Positions 49,517 to 62,749 of a stretch of 64,000 bases of DNA are shown piece after piece. The notes below the pieces were generated by a model that was not told the DNA's origin, searched no databases, and saw only the letters and a program-made list of their open reading frames with translations. The DNA comes from Tetracentron sinense (lineage: Eukaryota; Streptophyta; Magnoliopsida; Trochodendrales; Trochodendraceae): contig CM026562.1 in assembly GCA_015143295.1 (NCBI GenBank), forward strand, positions 2,914,001 to 2,978,000, in the 5' to 3' direction. The position numbers were made by a program, and so were the translations under genes. Every line of letters begins with the position of its first letter. Positions within the stretch are counted from its first letter, which is position 1.

Positions 49517-50419
49517 AGATGTCGACCAAGGATAACAAAAGGTAAAGAAAGAGGAATGGTAGGTGTGGAAGGAAGAGATTTATCGACGTGGGATATAGAA
49601 CCTCATTATCATTACACAAAAATGACGCTGTTGGTGCCCAGGTAGTCAGATTTTTTAAAGTAAGGAGGGGACATCGGCCATGTGATTGGTCGCTCCTGTT
49701 TCCTGGATTTCAATTGGGATTGTACGATTTAGTGAGGTGCATAGAGGAAAAAAAGATTAATGAAAGTTGTCGTATTGATATGCATGATTGAAACTTGAGA
49801 GACCCTTGAAAGGAGTTTGATCTTCTGTCACTTTACTCCTTAAATTTAATGAAAAGTCCGTCTTCTTGCTATAGATTACTTTACTTTCCTCTACTTTTTT
49901 TCACTTTACTTTTGTGGGAAAAGGAACTTCCCTGTTTCTGTCTTGTGTCTTGTCTATATAGGAACAGATTCTTTGTTCAAGAAACGTTCCTAGTGGGGTC
50001 GGGGAGTGCTAGCCACACTTTCCCACATGTGATGAGATACATTATATATCATCACAAGTAGATTTGAAGTTGAATAGATTAGTTTGGTAAGATTTTATTA
50101 GGTTGAGATTTAGTTGCATTTCTATGTTTGGATGTATTTCTTTATTATATAGACTAAATCTATTCAACAGAATTGAATCCAAAAGTTCAATAGAATCTTT
50201 TCTTCTATAGGAAGCATGAGAGGTGTCGTCTATCTTCGAGAAATAGAGTGCCCCTTTATGTTGGCCTCTCTTATCTCTGCTCTCTAGCTATTTAAAAGGG
50301 TCTCTAATCCCTTTTCTGTTATGTATATGATACTCACCCCCTCTAAATGGGTTGCTTCTGGGTTTTAAGATGAGAGAGAAGGAATAGAGAAAGGATAAGC
50401 GAGCGACCCATGGGGATAT

Positions 50420-50668
50420 GAGAGAGAGAGAGAAAAGTAAGGAGAGAGTTGTGAGAGATTAGAGAGGCTGAGGTGGATGTGTGGATAGAAATGAGAGTGA
50501 GAGGATTAGGGATAGAGACAGGGGGAGAGGTACGAGTAGGAAGAGATAAGGTATGGAGATGAGATAGGGAGGAGAGGTGTTTGTCTTGTCTCCTGACTGC
50601 AAAATCACTTCAGATAGAGAACGGTGAGATAGAGAAATGTGAGAAGAGAGAGTGAGATAGAGAAATGT

Positions 50669-50704
<36 letters not shown>

Positions 50705-50705
50705 G
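50420..50705. repeat. GA-rich low-complexity tract with (GA)n microsatellite
   Basis: Purine-rich 'gagagatagagaaatgtgag' units grade into a pure GA run at about 50667-50702. The rest of 50061-51319 holds no gene that I can support. An 'attattatt' run lies at about 51167. Confidence 0.85.
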
Positions 50706-51319
50706 TGAGTAGGTGTATTATGTTGATACACTCCATAGAGAGGTGCAACCCTAACCTTTTAATATGGATGTAAAGTAGGGCACCAAAGACTTGGTACACC
50801 CTGCAAATTAAATTTGGGTGTGAAACATGCATACACATAGGGGCTGGTGCACTCACCCTTTTCATTGGGTACACCACACCTATATCAAAATTGGTACACT
50901 CTATTAATTTAACCTAGTATAATGCGGGTATATCCAGTTTAGTACACCCCACAATTAGGGGGTGTAAAGTGGTGTTTGGAACACTGAAGTTGGTTAGCAA
51001 CACAATCCTGTTCTGTTTCTATTAAAAGCCATAATTTTGGTTAAGTAATGTGTTATCAAATATTTTCTCATTAATTATAATTCTTAATGAAACTATATAA
51101 AAAAAAATTTGAGTAAAGTTAGTCGGTTAGAGTTATCCATGTAACCAAACATGCCTTAGGCCGTATTATTATTATTATTATTATGAGATCCATCGAAAGC
51201 AAACCAAATACCCGGAGTACGTATATACTAGATGCCCGGTATTTGCGTCTAGGCTAGACTCTGCTCACCAAAAGGAGCTAAGTTACAAATAAATAAACGT
51301 AGTTTTATGGAGCTAGAGC

Positions 51320-51325
51320 TTTATT
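51320..51325 (-). terminator. Polyadenylation signal AATAAA of the peroxidase gene
   Basis: AATAAA on the minus strand, about 27 bp past the stop codon. The position is plausible but close to the coding end, and a second T/A-rich stretch lies near 51285. Confidence 0.5.
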
Positions 51326-51351
51326 CTATACTCTATAAGTCCAAGACTAAG

Positions 51352-52819
<1,468 letters not shown>

Positions 52820-52890
52820 TTATTTTTCTCTCTAGTATGCAACAAAAGCTTCCTCTTCCCCACTGAGATGTGCTTTGGAGATAACATTAA

Positions 52891-52904
52891 CCCTATAAAT
52901 AGGG
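52891..52904 (-). promoter_or_regulatory. TATA box of the peroxidase gene
   Basis: On the minus strand ccctatttataggg lies about 75-88 bp upstream of the start codon. It leaves room for a ~45-bp 5' UTR ending in 'agagagaaaaataaata'. It is near-palindromic, so it could read in either direction. Confidence 0.65.
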
Positions 52905-53378
52905 ATGGTCATGTCACTCTACTTCTTCAGATGTTGATGGGCTCTTCTTCTCGTTAGTACTACACTGATAATCCTTCAGATTTATTTCCCGCAATCAGAG
53001 GGGGGGATGCATTTGTGTGCATGTCCATGCGTAGCTTATTGTATTCCAACTAAGAGTGAGTACCATGGTGGGCTCTGATCTCATTGTCAACCCTTCTAGA
53101 TTCGATCCAAAACATCCTAAAATTGTGAAAAAGGATGATATGATTTTATTGGAAGTATTTGATGAAAGCTAGGCTCATTGGGGTTGATATGGCTTAGTCC
53201 TCATGATATTAACATGATCTGCTTACTCGTCCATCTATACTACTTGAATAGGAGGCCTGCATCTTGGGTTACGCATATCCTGCAAATCAGATGGACACGA
53301 TATTGTTAGCAAACTTGATTTTTAAGTAATTCTCAATCCAAGAGGTGGGTCGCCAGGCAGAATAATATATATGTAATT

Positions 53379-53745
53379 TCATTCAATGAGCCAAGAGCTC
53401 ATTTTAAACTCTCTCTAATTCTAATTACATAACCCTCTCTACTTAAAGAACTCAATTTACTTATTATGGATGAATGGTCGTTAATGATCCAATAGCTCAT
53501 CTTAAACTCTCTCTAATTCTATTTACATAAACCCTCCCCACTTAAAGAACTCAATCAAACACTGCAGTAGTTAGTAGTAGGTTTTGACAATTGGGGTTCC
53601 TCATTTTATTTTATTTATCGATGAATCTCAGTCAATGAGCCAAGAGCTCATCTTAAACTCTCTCTAGTCCTAATCACATAAACCCTCTCCACTTAAAGAA
53701 CTCAATCAACCACTCCAGAGTTAGTAGTAGGTTTTGACAGTTTAA
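53379..53745. repeat. Three-copy ~125-bp repeat upstream of the peroxidase gene
   Basis: Copies begin at about 53379, 53484 and 53630. They share 'gagctcatyttaaactctct', 'cttaaagaactcaat' and, in two of them, 'gttagtagtaggttttgaca'. 52905-53378 has no supported feature. Confidence 0.75.
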
Positions 53746-53901
53746 TTATTTTATTTATCTTTATATCTGCCCATTCTCCTTTTGTTTGCTAAAGTAATAC
53801 CTTTTAGGGGTGTTTGGCAATGAGGTTCATGTTTTCTGGCCAAAATCCATGCCAATATATTGCGCAACTGAAAACCAAACTTAATGTTGGAGTTGAGGTA
53901 A

Positions 53902-54115
53902 CCTCCTAATCACATTTGATCCGCACTTCTAAAATCAAATCAGTACCAAAATTCCTCCACAAGATCATTCGAGTCTTCGTTGACGGCTCAAGACTTGAAA
54001 CATCTACCCGTAATCACATGTTATCTGCACTTCCTAATATCAAATCGGTGCCAAACATTCCTAGTTAAGATCATTCGAGTCTTCGTCGGTGGCTCAAGTT
54101 TTGAAACATGCAACC
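53902..54115. repeat. Two-copy ~107-bp tandem repeat
   Basis: Copies at about 53902-54008 and 54010-54115 share 'taatcacat', 'atctgcacttc', 'agatcattcgagtcttcg' and 'ttgaaacat'. No coding signal. Confidence 0.7.
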
Positions 54116-54231
54116 AAACGATCCCTTATACCTCAATTATAGGAAGGCACTATTTGTTTTCACTAATAAAGACATTTTTGGTGGGTGACACTTGATAAAC
54201 ACTTGACAACAAACTTTGAATAATTAAATAT

Positions 54232-54812
54232 GGCCCAGGATTCTCTCAAGTTCAACTTGAGAGAATCTCTCAAGTTTGAACCCCTAGAGGTCGCCACGTG
54301 TCTCCTTTGACACCCCTTAACCATGGGTAAGGTTCACCCACCCCTAGGGTTCACTCATCCATCCTTGGTTTTTTTAAAAATATTAATTATTATTTTTTAA
54401 ATTAAATAACTGTTTTTAATATTAAAAAACTATAGAAACAGTTTTTTAATTTAAACAATAATAATTAATGAGATTAATTTTCATGCGGAGCTCTGCATGT
54501 GCGGAGCTCCCTTTTTACACTCTCCAGGGGCAAAATGTGTAATTATCAATAATTACACATTTTGCCTCTGGACAGTGTAATAATTACACATTTTGCCCCT
54601 GGACAGTGTAAAAAGGGAGCTCCGCACATGCAGAGCTCCGCATGATATTTAAACTGATAATTAATATATATATAAAAAAAACCAAGGATGGGTGTGTGAA
54701 CCCTAGGGGTGGATGAACCTTACCTAAGGGGTGTCAAACGAGACACGTGGCCACCTCTAGGGATTCAAACTTGAGAAATTCTCTCAAGTTGAACTTGAGA
54801 GAATCCTGAGCC
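54232..54812. mobile_element. Mutator-type foldback MITE with 9-bp target duplication
   Basis: The 9-bp direct repeat ATTAAATAT flanks it at 54223-54231 and 54813-54821. The ends are GGCCCAGGATTCTCTC and its inverse. The arms are about 150 bp and include a 'cacgtgtctcctttgacacc' block and 'ccttggttttt'. It has no transposase. A second palindrome sits in the middle (54482-54644). The 9-bp duplication points to Mutator-like transposase. Confidence 0.85.
54482..54644. mobile_element. Inner palindromic element (163 bp) within the MITE
   Basis: Its arms of about 64 bp are almost perfect inverted copies starting CATGCGGAGCTCTGCATG, with a short tandem 'attacacattttgcc' repeat in the centre. It may be a separate nested MITE or the core of the outer one. 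No clear target duplication was found. Confidence 0.7.
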
Positions 54813-55203
54813 ATTAAATATAGGTGGATTTGATAGTGAAAATTGCCAATCAAATCCTCGTGGCGACGACGATAGTGTCACCATCTATTGAACACATTGT
54901 AGATGGTGAATGTGGTCGACATCCCGCGAAAATTACTTCAGTTTCTCTCCTCTTGTTTTGCATTAGTTTTTAGTGTATGTTTATCCGTTGTGAATCTGCT
55001 GTATCCTAAGAAGCACGGGTATGGTGATACTTAGATATGGCGATACGGCAGAAATTATGAAAAACAGCTAAATTTTATCTTAGAGTGTCATATCCGATAT
55101 GTATCGGATACGGCGATAGAGGTATGGCGATACGGGTACGTTTCCATTTTCAAAGTATCCATGCTTCCTAGGCTGTATCTGTTTGTAACTCTTTTTTTTT
55201 GCC

Positions 55204-55437
55204 TCAATGATAATCTTGATTACCAATCAAACACACTCCAGGCACTCCAGGTTCGAGAACAGATGGGCAGTAGCCCCTGTTGTAGCCAGTGGGGTACAGC
55301 AGGGAGCACGGATGGAACCATGTAATTGCTGCAGGTTGACGATCCACCGAAACGTATGAGTCAGCTTCTACAGTTCTTTCAAGTAGAGGATGATTGAGAG
55401 TAAGCTGGGACCTCCCTTCATGGACTTCAAAATTCAT
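55204..55437 (-). CDS. Unrecognised exon-like ORF, 77 codons
   Basis: A minus-strand open frame from ATG at 55437 to TGA at 55204, preceded by a good splice acceptor (gttgtag at about 55440). The product is not low-complexity and contains NHPLLERTVEADSYVSVDR, then WFHPCSLLYPTGYNRGYC and PGVCLIGNQDYH. It has a balanced host-like composition and four cysteines. I do not recognise the family, and no neighbouring exon could be placed. It may be the last exon, or a remnant, of a host gene. It could also be carried by a repeat. Nearby 55000-55140 has a 'gatacggcgatac' repeat of the dispersed kind. Confidence 0.35.
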   Translation of the reverse strand: MNFEVHEGRSQLTLNHPLLERTVEADSYVSVDRQPAAITWFHPCSLLYPTGYNRGYCPSVLEPGVPGVCLIGNQDYH

Positions 55438-55710
55438 ACCTACAACTTAAAATGCTCGACCTTGCTAAGGTTAGTAAAGATGATCAAAGCACTAATTCCA
55501 CTCTTTTCTCTAATATATTTGTCGATTACCAAAAAAAGAAAAAAAAAATCTCCAGGTTTTCTACCTTCTGTCAATTTTTTTTCTTAACTCTAATTGAAGG
55601 CTCGGATTAGTGAAACCTCCGATCTTGTTTCTGAAATTACACTATCCTCCTCTTTACTTTAGTTGTCAGTTTTTTCCAATAGTATACTATTATTGAAATG
55701 GACTTTGCTA

Positions 55711-55858
55711 CTGAGACCCCATTAAGGCCGAGACTGCCAAGACCATGCTCTATGAGCATGGGATTTCAGGTGGGGCCTACCATGTGAGATGGGTCCCACT
55801 TGAAATCCCATGCTCTTAGAGCATGGTCTCGGTGGTCTCGGCTCTAAGGGGGTCTCAG
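55711..55858. mobile_element. Short hairpin MITE (~148 bp)
   Basis: The ends CTGAGACCCC and its near inverse GGGGTCTCAG enclose arms with 'gaccatgctct..gagcatgggattt' and 'aaatcccatgctct..gagcatggtc'. The arms are about 65 bp. No clear target duplication was found and the superfamily is unknown. 55860-56480 has no supported gene. Confidence 0.7.
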
Positions 55859-56489
55859 AAGTTTTATCCTAGTGAAATAGATGAGCTTTGATTGAATAAT
55901 GATTAGAGAACCCCCACGGTCGGCTATATATACCGCCGTGTCCACATGTCCCTTTTAGGACAAGTCCCTTTTAACCCCATTTAATTAGACCGGAGATCCT
56001 CTCAAGTTATAACCGATGTCGAGCCAATGCGTGCACTACTTTCTCAGACAATGTGAAAAAACGCGATGACAATAGATAAACTCAATTTCTCTCTTCTCCC
56101 AAGTCCCAAACCATAAATCCCTCGCGTTACTCAAAACCACCTAAATTCTCAAAACCACCTAGTCTGAAATCGCAAATGGGTTTATCCAATTTCTCTCTCC
56201 TCCCAAATCATAAATCTCTCACTTCACTCGAAACCCTCTAAAGTCGGCATCGGATTTCCTCTGATGGACGCCCGAGGCCCAGCCTGAGGCGACCCTTATG
56301 CAACCGACATGTGGTGAAGCAAAAGGGGAGAAGACATTTTCATTTTCTCCACTGATTTTGACTTCTCATCACTTATGATATCTCCCCCCTTTTTCTCGTC
56401 ACATGGCAGATGCATAAGGGTCACCCGAGGCTAGGATCAGGGGTCTGTAAGAGGAATTCCGACGCCCCTAAAGTCTGAAATTGCAAATG

Positions 56490-57420
56490 GGTTTATCCAC
56501 CTATCCTTAGTTTAAAATTTCAATTTTTTTTTAATCTTGGTTAAAATTCACTAATTCTTAGGGTTAAAAATTTTCAATATTTTTTTTAAAAACCAAGGAT
56601 ATGTGGGCGAACCCTATGGGTAGGTGAATCTTAACCACAGTTAAGGGTTGTCAATAGGGACATGTGGCAAACTCAAGGGATCGAATAACCGGACTCCAAG
56701 GAATCCGGATACAACTTGAGAGAATATCGAGTCTTGCAGACTTCAAATTCTCTCAAGTTGTAAATGTGGTTATGCTCCTGGTTAGACTCAAAATTCTCTC
56801 AAGTTGTAACCGGATTCCTTGGAGTCCGGTTTTGCCCTAGAGATCGCTACGTGTCCCTCTTGACACTCATTAACCATGGTTAAGATTCATCCACCCCTAG
56901 GATTCACCCACCTATATATCCTTGGCTTTTAGAAAAATGGGTAAAATTTTTTTAATCGGGGTTAAAATTTGATTATCGCGCTTTAAAGTTTAACCCCTTT
57001 TAATTATGATTAAGCTTAGTTTTTTTTTTGTTAGGCAGCTAAAAATTTATTCATCTGAAAGAGGGGTAAGGGTAAACATGAGCCTGAAAGTTAAACCTTC
57101 TACCACTAAAAACCAGATTTTCCTTAGTACAGATTTTCGATCTAAGAAGATTTGAGGGGCCTCCAAGTATGCTACTTTTGCAAGGTTATGAGCTGCAATA
57201 TTCTGAGATTTTCGCACCCACTGAATGGTGGACTTAGGAAAGTTTCTTCATAAGATCAAGATGTCCTCGAAAATAGCTTTGATGTCCCAATGAGATGAAT
57301 TAATATATTATTTTTTTTCTAAAAACCAACGTTGGATGGATGAGCCCTAGGAGTGAGTGAATCTTAACCACAATTAGTGGGTGTTAAAAGAGGATTCGTG
57401 GACTAATGAGGACTGACATG
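56490..57420. mobile_element. Cluster of related foldback MITE arms, partly head-to-head, with LINE insert
   Basis: An inverted pair is centred near 56740. The left arm (about 56590-56735) and right arm (about 56745-56930) share 'tctctcaagttgta', 'ccggattccttggagtccgg' and 'ttaaccatggttaagattca'. A further minus-oriented arm lies at 57310-57410. The internal words match the MITEs at 54232 and 57836. A LINE piece separates the last two arms. Confidence 0.65.
57013..57297 (-). mobile_element. 5'-truncated LINE (L1-type) 3' end
   Basis: Read on the minus strand, an RNase H-like C terminus (IQWVRKSQNIAAHNLAKVA) is followed by a stop, 'gatgaataaatttttagct' and a poly(A) run (57013-57022). This is the usual 3' end of a plant L1-type LINE. 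It is cut off at its 5' side near 57297 and lies between MITE arms. A target duplication was not resolved. Confidence 0.75.
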
Positions 57421-57835
57421 TTGCTACATAGCGGAATGCGTGGTCCATTAAGCATGTTCCATTTTGATTAATGCCCTTCTTGAAGTCATACAACATCGTT
57501 TCTTCAAGTAAATCATTGAGAGTAAAATTGTAAAAGAGCATCATCCATTAACGGCGTCAACTTGACCAATTTGGTAGGGGAGGACGGTGTAATTAAAGGG
57601 CAGTGTAACAAAACCAAACGGGAGATTTCTGTAATTTTGCAAATCTCATGGGAGGTTAGTGTAATTTCAAAAATTAGAGGGAGGTTTATGCAATTTTACC
57701 AAAACCTCAAGGAAGGCCAATGTCATTTACCCCTCTTTTTGAGTGAGTGCCCAAGAGAATCCATTGACAAGTGCTTTACAATATGCAAGAACAAAATAAC
57801 CATGATCAATCACCTGATTAATATATTTGATTTTA

Positions 57836-58351
57836 GGCAACGGATTCTATCTAGGAATAACCGAGATTAGCTCTCGGGCACTCTTTAAATGACGTCGCGT
57901 TGCAACGCCTTTAAGTTGAGGAGTGATAGCATGCAATATTGCACATTCCATTGGGTGGTACATGCACACCTCCCTAGGTCACCACATGTCTTCTTTGATA
58001 TCTATTAACTGTGGTTAAGATTCACTTATATTTTAAGGTTAAATAATCTAACCTTAGTTTAAAAGAAAAATTAACCACATGAGTAAGTGAAACATAAGCA
58101 AGGTTAATTTTTTAAAAACATATTTTTTCCAAAATATAAGGTTAGATTACTTAACCTTAAGAATGAATGAATCTTAACTACAGTTCATGGATGTCAAAGA
58201 GGACATGTGGTGAGCTAGCTAGGAGTGTGTACCGCCCAATGGAATGTGTATTGCATGTCATAACTCCCCTACTTAAATGCCTTCCAAGTGTCGTGCAAAG
58301 AGTGGTGCCCAAGAGCTAGTCTCAGGCATCCGCCAGAGAGAATCCGTTGCC
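57836..58351. mobile_element. Mutator-type foldback MITE with 9-bp target duplication
   Basis: TTGATTTTA flanks it on both sides (57827-57835 and 58352-58360). The ends are GGCAACGGATTCT and its inverse. Arms of about 230 bp run inward through 'tagctctcgggca', 'atgcaatattgcacattcca' and 'caccacatgtcttctttgat' to a centre near 58090. It is 516 bp, has no coding capacity and shares end and internal words with the MITE at 54232. 58361-59770 holds no supported feature. Confidence 0.9.
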
Positions 58352-59774
58352 TTGATTTTATGACTTGGAGACTCCACCTCTTTCGTTACGGTGGGTGATG
58401 GATTGCCATCCCTATTGGTGGGATGTACATGCCTATGGTCTCAGATTAGTGGTTCATTCTTGTCAATCAAGATCCTTGATGTAGAGAGAAAGAGGACCCT
58501 AGTCTAAGATCTCCTATAAGTGTATAATCTTGACCATTTCTTCAAAGAGTTTTACAATAAACGGGAGCGTTGGTTCAAGAACTAATCGCTCCTAAAACAA
58601 GCCTTATGACAAGGATAAGGGACCGTCTGCATTAATTCTAGTGGTTCTCTCATTTTAAAAAAAGAATTTATTTTTTATAAATTTCCATTCTTATAAGCAA
58701 TCTGATGGAGAGCAAGTGACATACAATTTCATGGAATTGTTGGATTGTAAACAATCCAAATGAAAGACATAAAAGCTCTAATAGAAATAATGGAACGAAA
58801 GACAAAAAGCTCTAATAGAAATCATGTAAAATTTTTCAATATCTATTGCTTTGCCATAGATTTTTCACTTTTTGGCCAAATTCGCTCATTTAGGACTTAG
58901 AAACAGCAACTTAATTTACTATTTTTGGAATGTTTTGTTTTAGTAATAATTTTAGTTTTAGAAGTCAAAATTGCACACCTTCGATTCTGGCATGCTTTTA
59001 GTATTCAGTATAAGTAATTTTCGTGGTTAGTTCACTTTATACCATTTTTAGTAACTTCCGTGTTTTACTTAATTTAACATCATATTTATAGAGTTGTAAG
59101 CCAAAGACAATGACAGTTTTGTTTTTGAATAAAATTGCAGAGAGTTCTCTCTTTTCCCTATTGTTCTTGGTATTCTTGCGAATCAACAAGACAGTGGATG
59201 TCCATTATTCCTGGTATTTCCTTGAGAAAAATCAATAGATTTAGGGGAAAGTTGCGTGATTGGTGCAATTGAAGTCATTCCCTCACGCTCGCTGCATCAC
59301 AATTTGTGCAATGTACTCGTTTGCAATTGGCAGTCAGAATCAATTATGATGAAAATAAACAACAAAACTACGTTTGGATTAAGAAGAAATAAGATTATTG
59401 TAGACATTAAATATACTTATAATCATAAACATAGTTATAAGTGTCATAAAATACAAAAAAAAATTATTATGACCCTTCTCTCTCGTCCATTTTCAAGCTT
59501 ATCTCATTCCTTTTAAGCACGTTTCTTAGAATTGATTATGAAGAGTGACTTTTTTCTGTTTCGTTAAAATTGTGCCTAAAACGGAACAATTCTTAAAATC
59601 GTTACCTAAAAATGAGTTGTGAAAAAAAAAATTGTTTTCGAAGAACGATGCAAACAGCTCCTAGAAACTATAAATATAAAATAAGGGTAAGCAAAAAAAA
59701 TTTTAAATGTCATTCCTGAATTCACCTGTCAACAACACAGACTAAATACACGGTTGAGTAACTTCACAAACTAG

Positions 59775-60120
59775 ATATGATTGGCGCTAAACCATGCCCA
59801 ACACCCTCCACTATTGGTTCCAAGTTATCCTCTACCATTGGGCTTCCTCTTACAGATCTTACTAGGTATCGCCAAATTATGGGAGCCCTGTAATACTTGA
59901 TGATGGCATGACTAGAAATTACTTACGTTGTCAATCAAGTGTTCTAGTTCATGCACAAACCCACAAATATCCATTTCATGGCCGTGAAGTGCATTCTTCG
60001 TTACATTAAAGGGACCACCGGACATGGTTTATACTTTTAGTCATCGCCCTCCTTTCATCTTAGTGCATACAATGATGCTGACTGGGCTGGTTGTAACCCT
60101 ATAATCATTGTTCAACTACA
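59775..60120 (+). mobile_element. Ty1/Copia RT/RNase H fragment (fossil)
   Basis: It encodes pieces such as LTDLTRYRQIMGAL, MAVKCILRYIKGTTGHGLYF and AYNDADWAGCNP. These are the end of Copia RT and the start of its RNase H. Both ends are lost and there are a few breaks. Confidence 0.8.
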
Positions 60121-60189
60121 GGTTTCTATGTCTATCTAGGGCCAAACCTTTGTTGCCCAGTAAATGGACTCTGGAGGGGGAATGATTAG

Positions 60190-61030
60190 GGTCAATGACA
60201 ATAAAATTTGCCTTGGTCTATTTTGGTGGAAATTATAAAATTAAGGCAATGCAACAATCAATAATAATTATGAATTAGAAGGAGAGAGCTAAGAAATACA
60301 AACACCAAGATATTGTTCTCGAGGTTTGGCAACTTGCCTACGTCCCTGCCTTTTAGCTTCCCGGTTCAAGGATTCTTCACGATTTTATTCGTACAAGCTT
60401 CTTCACCGGGTGAAGCTCAAACCTTACATTCCCTTGCAAGTTGAGATACCGCCTCTTACAATCTTCTTTACAGGTTGAAGATCAACGTCTTTCAATGCAA
60501 AAGAAACACCTTCTCTTGACTTCTTCAAAATTTAATTTGAAGTGAATTTTCAATCCAAAATAGAGCTTGTTGCTGAGCTAGATAAGAATGGAATTACAAT
60601 CTCCAGAAGTCTCTGAAATGATCGAGAGTTTAAAGCTCAAATAGGAGGATTGGGGATTTCTAAGAATTTTAGCATGTGATTGATGAGAATTGAATGATAT
60701 GATCAATGAGCATTCAATAGTAGATCAATTGTTGTTGATTGTTCATAAATGAACTCAATTTATAGAGCTAGGAAGATTATAGCTGTTGGTGGTGCATTTG
60801 ATGCGGTTTTGGCAGTTAAAAAACTAGCCGTTATGATTTTCACACAGACAGACGTCGACATAGGGGTCTGAGAGTTGTTTAGACGTCGACGTCGACCTAG
60901 CCACCACTACCGACCAATGATGGGTTTTCACCCAATGAGCACAAATGAATCATGCACATTCTTCCCTCTCTTATTTCCCTTCTTCTCTCTCTTCTCTTCG
61001 CTTTTGTTTTTCTTTTTCCTCTTTGATGTT
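60190..61030 (-). mobile_element. Copia (SIRE-like) LTR on the minus strand, outer end undefined
   Basis: On the minus strand a TATA box, ctctataaattg (60758-60766), is followed by a long leader with 'ggcagggacgtaggcaagtt' and 'ccaaacctcgagaacaa', wording typical of Copia U5 ends. GTCGACGTCGAC words lie upstream of the TATA (60851-60900). It probably belongs with the minus-strand Copia at 62750-64000. The ends were not fixed. Confidence 0.5.
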
Positions 61031-62560
61031 TAACACCTAGAACCAAGAAGCCCCAGACCTGGCCATACCATTTCAGTGATAAAATTCAAATTAGGGGGAG
61101 GGCGGCCCATTGTTATGCCTGCACTCCCATATATATTGACCCTCCAATTGGCAGCCCACTAACTCACATATCTCCCCTCTATTTACTAGCCATGTCATAA
61201 CCTTCCTAACCTCTATAAATGCAGCATCACTTAGGCCATTCAAGCGATTCGGTCATCTCCTTTGAAGAGACTTATAAACTTAAAAGAAGAGAGAGAGCCC
61301 CCTTCCCCTAGACCGATACCTTCACAACCTGTGAGAGAACCCAAAGTTATCCTTCAGATGGTGAAAGCTATGCTAAACACCTCTGGATAACTCCTTCTTG
61401 AGGTTGCACCCATCCTAACTTGGAGTTCCTTGGAATCAGTAGGTCTTCCACCTTCCTCCATTTTCTTATTTTCTTTTCTTTTCTTTTTGTTTTTTTCTTT
61501 CTTTCTTGCTTTGTCTCTAGTCCTTTTCTAGAGACCTAGAGAAGGATCACTCACCTTTGAGGTTGGACCCCTATGTTGTCTTTGATAGCATAGCGGGTCC
61601 ACGTATGCAAGAAGAGAGGAGGGGGCAAACTCCTGTTTGTTTTGGTTCATCCCCTTGTGTTTTTTTCTTTGCTGGAGTTTGGTTATTGTTGGGTGGTCTG
61701 GGGTACCTTGAGCAAGCTGCTTGAAGGCGGCATCATTTCAAACCAAGGTTTGCAAGGGGGATAACTGGACTACCGCCCAATCCAGTTCATTTTGCTGAAT
61801 AGCGGGTCGTATTCCAAAACATCTCGATAAACTTGGTCTCAAGCAGTGCTCCCCTACCTCCTGGGCTATCCTTTCCTATTGCTCAATCGCCAGTCTCATA
61901 CCCTTTAGAGATTGCTGGGACTTATTTCTGTTTCCATAACCTTTCTTTTTGTGCACATGTGGAGAAAGCTTTAGGCGATGCCCAACTACACGACAATCTC
62001 CATGCCGCACAGTGATATGATGCATAGAACAGTGCCCCCACCTTCAAATGAGCACCAGGAGCTAGCAGCTTCTTTCCCTTTGGAGCTTTTCTGCTTCTTC
62101 TTCTCTGGTTCTTTCGAAGGAATCTTCATTCGAGGAGGCACCGTGCTCTTAAAGATTTTTGGAGAAAAACTGATTTGAGATCGATGGAAGATTTTATAAA
62201 TGAAGGAAATGAGATTTGATAAGGTTTGGAATGATTTTGAAAGGAAATGGAGGTTTGAAAAGGATTTGGAGGGAAGAGGAAGAATCGAATACGAGATGGG
62301 AAAATTTTTAAGAGTTTTTTAAAAAATTTGATTTTAGGGTTATTTATATATTTACGAGTCCAAACATCGATGTTTGAAGTGAATAAAACAGCCTACATCG
62401 ACGTTTGGCTTTAATAAGTTTCTGCTAACCTACAGATGTGGACGTCTAAAAATCCTGAATTGAGGACGTCGACGTTTGGCCTTAGACAGATTCTGCAAAA
62501 AGGAAAATAACCTTGAGACATCAATGTCTGAGATTCCTACATCGACGTTTCATGCTTAAT
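61030..62560. mobile_element. LTR-like sequences of uncertain family
   Basis: A plus-strand TATA, cctctataaatgcag, near 61212 with a gagaga leader suggests one LTR promoter. On the minus strand, a second TATA (62342-62354), an upstream ACGTCGATGT-type word cluster (62366-62560) and a short start-like frame with RMKIPSKEPEKKKQKSSKGK (about 62140-62050) suggest the 5' end of another truncated element. A long pyrimidine tract lies at 61450-61540. No complete element could be outlined. Confidence 0.4.
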
Positions 62561-62749
62561 TTTTGAGAAATTTTAATTTTTCAATTTAAATCAATTTTTC
62601 TTAAGTTTGTGACATTCTTTTAACTTCCAAATTACCATTTCAAGCATCAAATCATTGTCCAAGCATTTCAAAATAATTATCAAACACTCAATTTTATTTT
62701 GAACAAAGATATCATCAATAAGCATAGTTAAACCATTTTCTTAATTTCA

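Noticed and set aside
50459-50877. Minus-strand frames rich in Ser/Leu
   Set aside because: Translation of a GA-rich tract.
57562-57870. 102-codon plus-strand frame
   Set aside because: It covers a repeated 'gggaggttagtgtaattt' non-coding phrase and runs into the MITE at 57836. No domain.
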